Positions 6,072 through 8,357 of a DNA stretch of 8,357 nucleotides are shown here, one piece after another. How positions within the stretch are numbered: position 1 is the first letter of the stretch; the number at the start of each line of letters is the position of its first letter. The stretch spans positions 1 through 8,357 of the forward strand of contig CAJGCH010000125.1 in the NCBI GenBank assembly GCA_904501845.1, given 5' to 3'. The notes beneath the pieces were generated by a model. The model searched no databases. It was not told the DNA's origin and saw only the letters and a program-made list of their open reading frames with translations. Source of the DNA: an uncultured Bacillaceae bacterium (GTDB lineage: Bacteria > Bacillota > Bacilli > Bacillales > Pradoshiaceae). The position numbers and the translations under genes were made by a program.

Positions 6072-6644
6072 ATGAAAGAGAAAAGGAATATCATCATGAT
6101 TACAGATGGGGATGAATACGCGAAGCGAGTCGTGGAGCATGTGGCAAAGGAAATAGGCGGCCGCTGTATCTCCGCTTCCTATGGCAATCCTGCTAAGGTG
6201 GATGGTCCTGAACTTGTACGACTCATCAAGTCTGCCGCGAGCGATCCAGTACTCGTTATGTTTGATGACAGTGGACTGGTGGGGGAAGGAGCGGGTGAGA
6301 CGATGATGAAATATGTGGCGGAACACGAGGACATCAACCTTCTCGGGATTGTTGCCGTTGCCTCTAAAACGAGACAGGCCGAGTGGACGAAGGTGGATGT
6401 GTGCATCGATCGCGAAGGAAATCTGACCGAACGGGGCGTTGATAAATTTGGTATTCCTGAAATGGATATCGGCCGAATTAACGGGGACACCGTTTATTGT
6501 ATTGACTCTATCAATGCGCCAATTGTTGTTGGTATTGGTGATATTGGGAAGATGGCGAAATTTGATGATATTAAGATTGGAAGTCCCATCACCTTGAGTG
6601 CAGTAAAATTGATTCTGGAACGGAGTGGGTATCTTGACAGATAA
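6072..6644 (+). CDS. spoVAEA: Stage V sporulation protein AE (SpoVAEA type)
   Basis: A soluble SpoVA-family protein of 190 residues with no signal peptide or membrane segment; in B. subtilis SpoVAEA associates with the spore inner membrane and affects germination, but its biochemical role is unknown. Recognisable stretches are the N-terminal IITDGD-like motif (MITDGDEYAKR), GGRCIS, the MFDDSGLVGEGAGE segment near 66-79, GRINGDTVYCID and VGIGDIGKM, ending in LILERSGY. It should not be confused with spoVAEB, a membrane protein related to SpoVAC. The frame extends upstream to an ATG at 6027 within spoVAB, but ATG 6072 has an AGGCGGT ribosome site at 6060-6066 and matches the family N-terminus. 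The only gap to spoVAB is 6049-6071; no remnant of spoVAC, spoVAD or spoVAEB is visible there. Confidence 0.9.
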   Translation: MKEKRNIIMITDGDEYAKRVVEHVAKEIGGRCISASYGNPAKVDGPELVRLIKSAASDPVLVMFDDSGLVGEGAGETMMKYVAEHEDINLLGIVAVASKTRQAEWTKVDVCIDREGNLTERGVDKFGIPEMDIGRINGDTVYCIDSINAPIVVGIGDIGKMAKFDDIKIGSPITLSAVKLILERSGYLDR

Positions 6645-8100
6645 AAAGATAAAAATACCAGCAGACCTGGCCAAAGTGAAACGATATATGGAAAATCATG
6701 TCGGTCTAGGCGTCAGCTTTGATTTAGGAGTCAGAGAAATTACTCTTCGCGATGTTCCTATTCAAATTTATTATGTTAATGGGTTATGCGATTCTGCCTT
6801 CATCATAGAGATCATGGAAACATTGGTGGCCATTAATCAATTTGAAGGAATTGAGAGATCCGATTCGGATATGTATGCACTCGTAAAGAATAGGCTTGTC
6901 CAGCAATCTGTTGATGTTAAGCAGACAATGGATGAAATGGTCGACCAAATTCTGTCGGGCTTGATTGCCATTATTGTCGAGGACAGCGAGAAAGCATTGA
7001 TTGTTGATGTGCGGAGCTATCCGGGCAGAACCCCTCAGGAACCAGATACAGAAAGAATCACAAGGGGCGCGCGTGATGGATATGTCGAGAATATAATAGT
7101 TAACACAGCTTTGACGAGAAGAAGAATTCGCGATGAGCGTCTTCGTTTTGAAATCATGCGTGTAGGGGAGCGGTCGAAAACCGATATTGCTATCGGCTAT
7201 ATTGAGGGAATCGCTAATCCTCGTTTAGTCGAAATCATTAAAAATGAGCTTGAATGCATTGAAATAGATGGGTTGACGATGGCTGAGAAAACGGTGGAGG
7301 AATTTCTGGTCAAGCAAAATTATAATCCGTACCCATTAGTTCGCTATACGGAAAGAGCAGATGTGGGTGCCAACCATTTGTTTGAGGGGCATGTATTGAT
7401 TTTCGTTGATACCTCGCCAAGTATCATGATTACGCCGACAACTTTTTTCCATCATGTGCAGCATGCGGAGGAATATCGTCAAGCGGCTTCAGTTGGCACT
7501 ATGATTAGGTGGTTTCGTTTTCTGGGCATCTTCTCCTCTCTTTTTCTCATTCCCTTATGGCTTTTGTTCGTACTGGAACCGCACCTCTTGCCCGCATCAC
7601 TTGATTTCATCGGTCCGAATAAGACCAATCATCTCCCTCTTTTTCTGCAAATAGCGTTTGCGGAAGTTGGGATTGAGCTTTTGCGGATCGCATCCATTCA
7701 TACGCCAGCGCCTCTCTCTTCAGCCATGGGCTTGATTGCGGCAGTCTTGATTGGGCAAATAGCGATTGATGTGGGGTGGATTGTTCCTGAAGTGCTATTT
7801 TATATTTCTATTGCAACGATTGGGAGTTTTGCGACACCAAGCCTTGAACTGGGACTTGCCAATAAATATGTACGCTATGTTCTCTTGATCCTGACAGGGG
7901 CGTTTCATGTACCGGGCTTTATTATCGGAAATACTTTGTTCCTTATGTATCTCAGTCATATCAATACACTGTCCACTCCGTATTTATGGCCATTTCTCCC
8001 GTTTTCGCCAAAGGCGCTTTGGAGAATTATCATAAGGAGACCGGTGCCGGCGAGCCACTTAAGACCGCGTATATTGCACCCGATTGACCGGAAGAAGTAG
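6634..8100 (+). CDS. spoVAF: Stage V sporulation protein AF, GerA-A-type spore membrane protein
   Basis: A paralogue of the A subunits of spore germinant receptors (GerAA family). In B. subtilis it sits in the inner spore membrane, works with the membrane protein YqhR (FigP) and promotes germination; it is not essential for DPA transport. I favour TTG 6634 (488 residues), with GGAG nine bases upstream (6622-6625); GTG 6625 (491 residues) is possible, and both overlap spoVAEA. Residues 1-290 form the soluble domain with family motifs PGRTPQEPDTE, ALTRRRIRDERLR, VGERSKTDI and NPYPLVRYTER, then VDTSPSIMI. Five hydrophobic segments follow at about 296-315, 334-355, 363-383, 387-407 and 412-440, ending in the GerA-like LWPFLPFSPKALWR and a basic tail. 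Length is normal (B. subtilis about 493). A hairpin follows 67 bases after the stop. Confidence 0.95.
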   Translation: MTDKKIKIPADLAKVKRYMENHVGLGVSFDLGVREITLRDVPIQIYYVNGLCDSAFIIEIMETLVAINQFEGIERSDSDMYALVKNRLVQQSVDVKQTMDEMVDQILSGLIAIIVEDSEKALIVDVRSYPGRTPQEPDTERITRGARDGYVENIIVNTALTRRRIRDERLRFEIMRVGERSKTDIAIGYIEGIANPRLVEIIKNELECIEIDGLTMAEKTVEEFLVKQNYNPYPLVRYTERADVGANHLFEGHVLIFVDTSPSIMITPTTFFHHVQHAEEYRQAASVGTMIRWFRFLGIFSSLFLIPLWLLFVLEPHLLPASLDFIGPNKTNHLPLFLQIAFAEVGIELLRIASIHTPAPLSSAMGLIAAVLIGQIAIDVGWIVPEVLFYISIATIGSFATPSLELGLANKYVRYVLLILTGAFHVPGFIIGNTLFLMYLSHINTLSTPYLWPFLPFSPKALWRIIIRRPVPASHLRPRILHPIDRKK

Positions 8101-8122
8101 GTGTTTTCACTATTAATGGAAG

Positions 8123-8150
8123 TTGGCGCGCTAGTGTGGTAAAGTATGAG
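8123..8150 (+). promoter_or_regulatory. Possible sigma-A promoter upstream of lysA
   Basis: TTGGCG (8123-8128) and TATGAG (8145-8150) are separated by 16 bases and loosely resemble a housekeeping promoter. Transcription would begin near 8157, upstream of the hairpin at 8168-8206. The match is modest and the -10 has two mismatches, but lysA needs vegetative expression and there is no room for a promoter after the hairpin. Confidence 0.3.
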
Positions 8151-8167
8151 TTATTAAACAATTCGAA

Positions 8168-8206
8168 AAATAGGCAGCGGATTAGCTGTCTATTTGTTTC
8201 GTTTTT
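8168..8206 (+). terminator. Hairpin terminator (or attenuator) between spoVAF and lysA
   Basis: AAATAGGCAGC (8168-8178) pairs with GCTGTCTATTT (8185-8195) through 11 pairs including one G-U, with a six-base loop GGATTA. It is followed by GTTTCGTTTTTC, a T-rich but interrupted tail. It most simply ends the spoVA operon. It finishes only 17 bases before the lysA start codon, so it might instead regulate lysA. Confidence 0.7.
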
Positions 8207-8223
8207 CTTCATAGAAGGGATAG

Positions 8224-8357
8224 ATGAGAATGCATGCTTATGGGACAGGACAGGTGAACGAGGTTGGTCACCTGGAAATCGGCGGAGTGGACACGGTAAC
8301 GTTAGCAGAGCAATATGGCACGCCTTTGTATATATATGATGTGGCCTTGATTAGAGA
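8224..8357 (+). CDS. lysA: Diaminopimelate decarboxylase, 5' part (3' end outside window)
   Basis: A PLP-dependent enzyme that decarboxylates meso-diaminopimelate to L-lysine, the last step of lysine synthesis, in the cytoplasm. Only 44 codons are in the window, but HLEIGGVDTVTLAEQYGTP followed by LYIYDVALIR is the characteristic N-terminus of Bacillus LysA. The start is ATG 8224 or ATG 8230, both behind GAAGGGA (8214-8220). ATG 8224 gives the better N-terminal match to B. subtilis (MRMHAYGT against MFLHGT), whereas 8230 gives the better ribosome-site spacing. lysA follows spoVAF in B. subtilis too. Because diaminopimelate feeds peptidoglycan, and its precursor dihydrodipicolinate feeds DPA, the location next to spoVA makes metabolic sense. 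Confidence 0.93.
   Translation, partial: MRMHAYGTGQVNEVGHLEIGGVDTVTLAEQYGTPLYIYDVALIR

Noticed and set aside
6052..6080. TTGACG at 6052-6057 as an internal sigma-A promoter before spoVAEA
   Set aside because: No acceptable -10 element lies 16-18 bases downstream; the region reads as the spoVAEA ribosome site and coding start.
6036..6674. A 212-codon open frame on the - strand covering all of spoVAEA
   Set aside because: It lies opposite a clearly recognised gene, has no good ribosome site and its composition looks like a reverse shadow (many His, Ile and Asn); no family motif is visible.
8136..8339. A 67-codon + strand frame overlapping the lysA start
   Set aside because: It is in another frame from the clearly recognisable LysA N-terminus and includes the terminator hairpin.

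Overview
The window comes from an endospore-forming member of the Bacillaceae (Bacillus sensu lato). Gene content and order follow the Bacillus subtilis pupG-dacF-spoIIAA-spoIIAB-sigF-spoVA-lysA neighbourhood, and the proteins are recognisable orthologues over most of their length. I cannot name the species. Base composition looks mid-range and even across the window, and I see no insertion sequence, tRNA, rRNA, CRISPR array or phage gene.

Layout. The 3' part of pupG (purine nucleoside phosphorylase, + strand) ends at 640 and converges on nos (oxygenase-only nitric oxide synthase, - strand, 706-1812); a hairpin with a T-run on each side lies between them. A 202-base divergent gap follows. dacF (2015-3193) then starts behind a good sigma-F-type promoter. 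A sigma-H-type promoter sits just past dacF and opens spoIIAA-spoIIAB-sigF (3304-4874), which is closed by a terminator. A sigma-G-type promoter opens spoVAA-spoVAB-spoVAEA-spoVAF (5022-8100). A hairpin (8168-8206) lies between spoVAF and the start of lysA (8224 to the window edge).

How the genes work together. SpoIIAA, SpoIIAB and sigma-F form the partner-switching module that starts forespore gene expression. No terminator separates dacF from spoIIAA, so sigma-F transcription from the dacF promoter can feed back onto sigF. DacF is a penicillin-binding-protein-like D,D-carboxypeptidase thought to act on spore peptidoglycan. The spoVA proteins belong to the dipicolinic-acid transport and germination machinery of the spore inner membrane. 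lysA makes lysine from meso-diaminopimelate, the compound from which dipicolinate and peptidoglycan pathways also draw. The visible promoters fit the order sigma-H, then sigma-F, then sigma-G.

Two departures from B. subtilis stand out. First, spoVAC, spoVAD and spoVAEB, the widely conserved core of the DPA channel, are absent: spoVAB is followed 23 bases later by spoVAEA. Second, nos sits between pupG and dacF. Otherwise this is a conserved chromosomal sporulation locus, and I found no convincing sign of an undescribed system.
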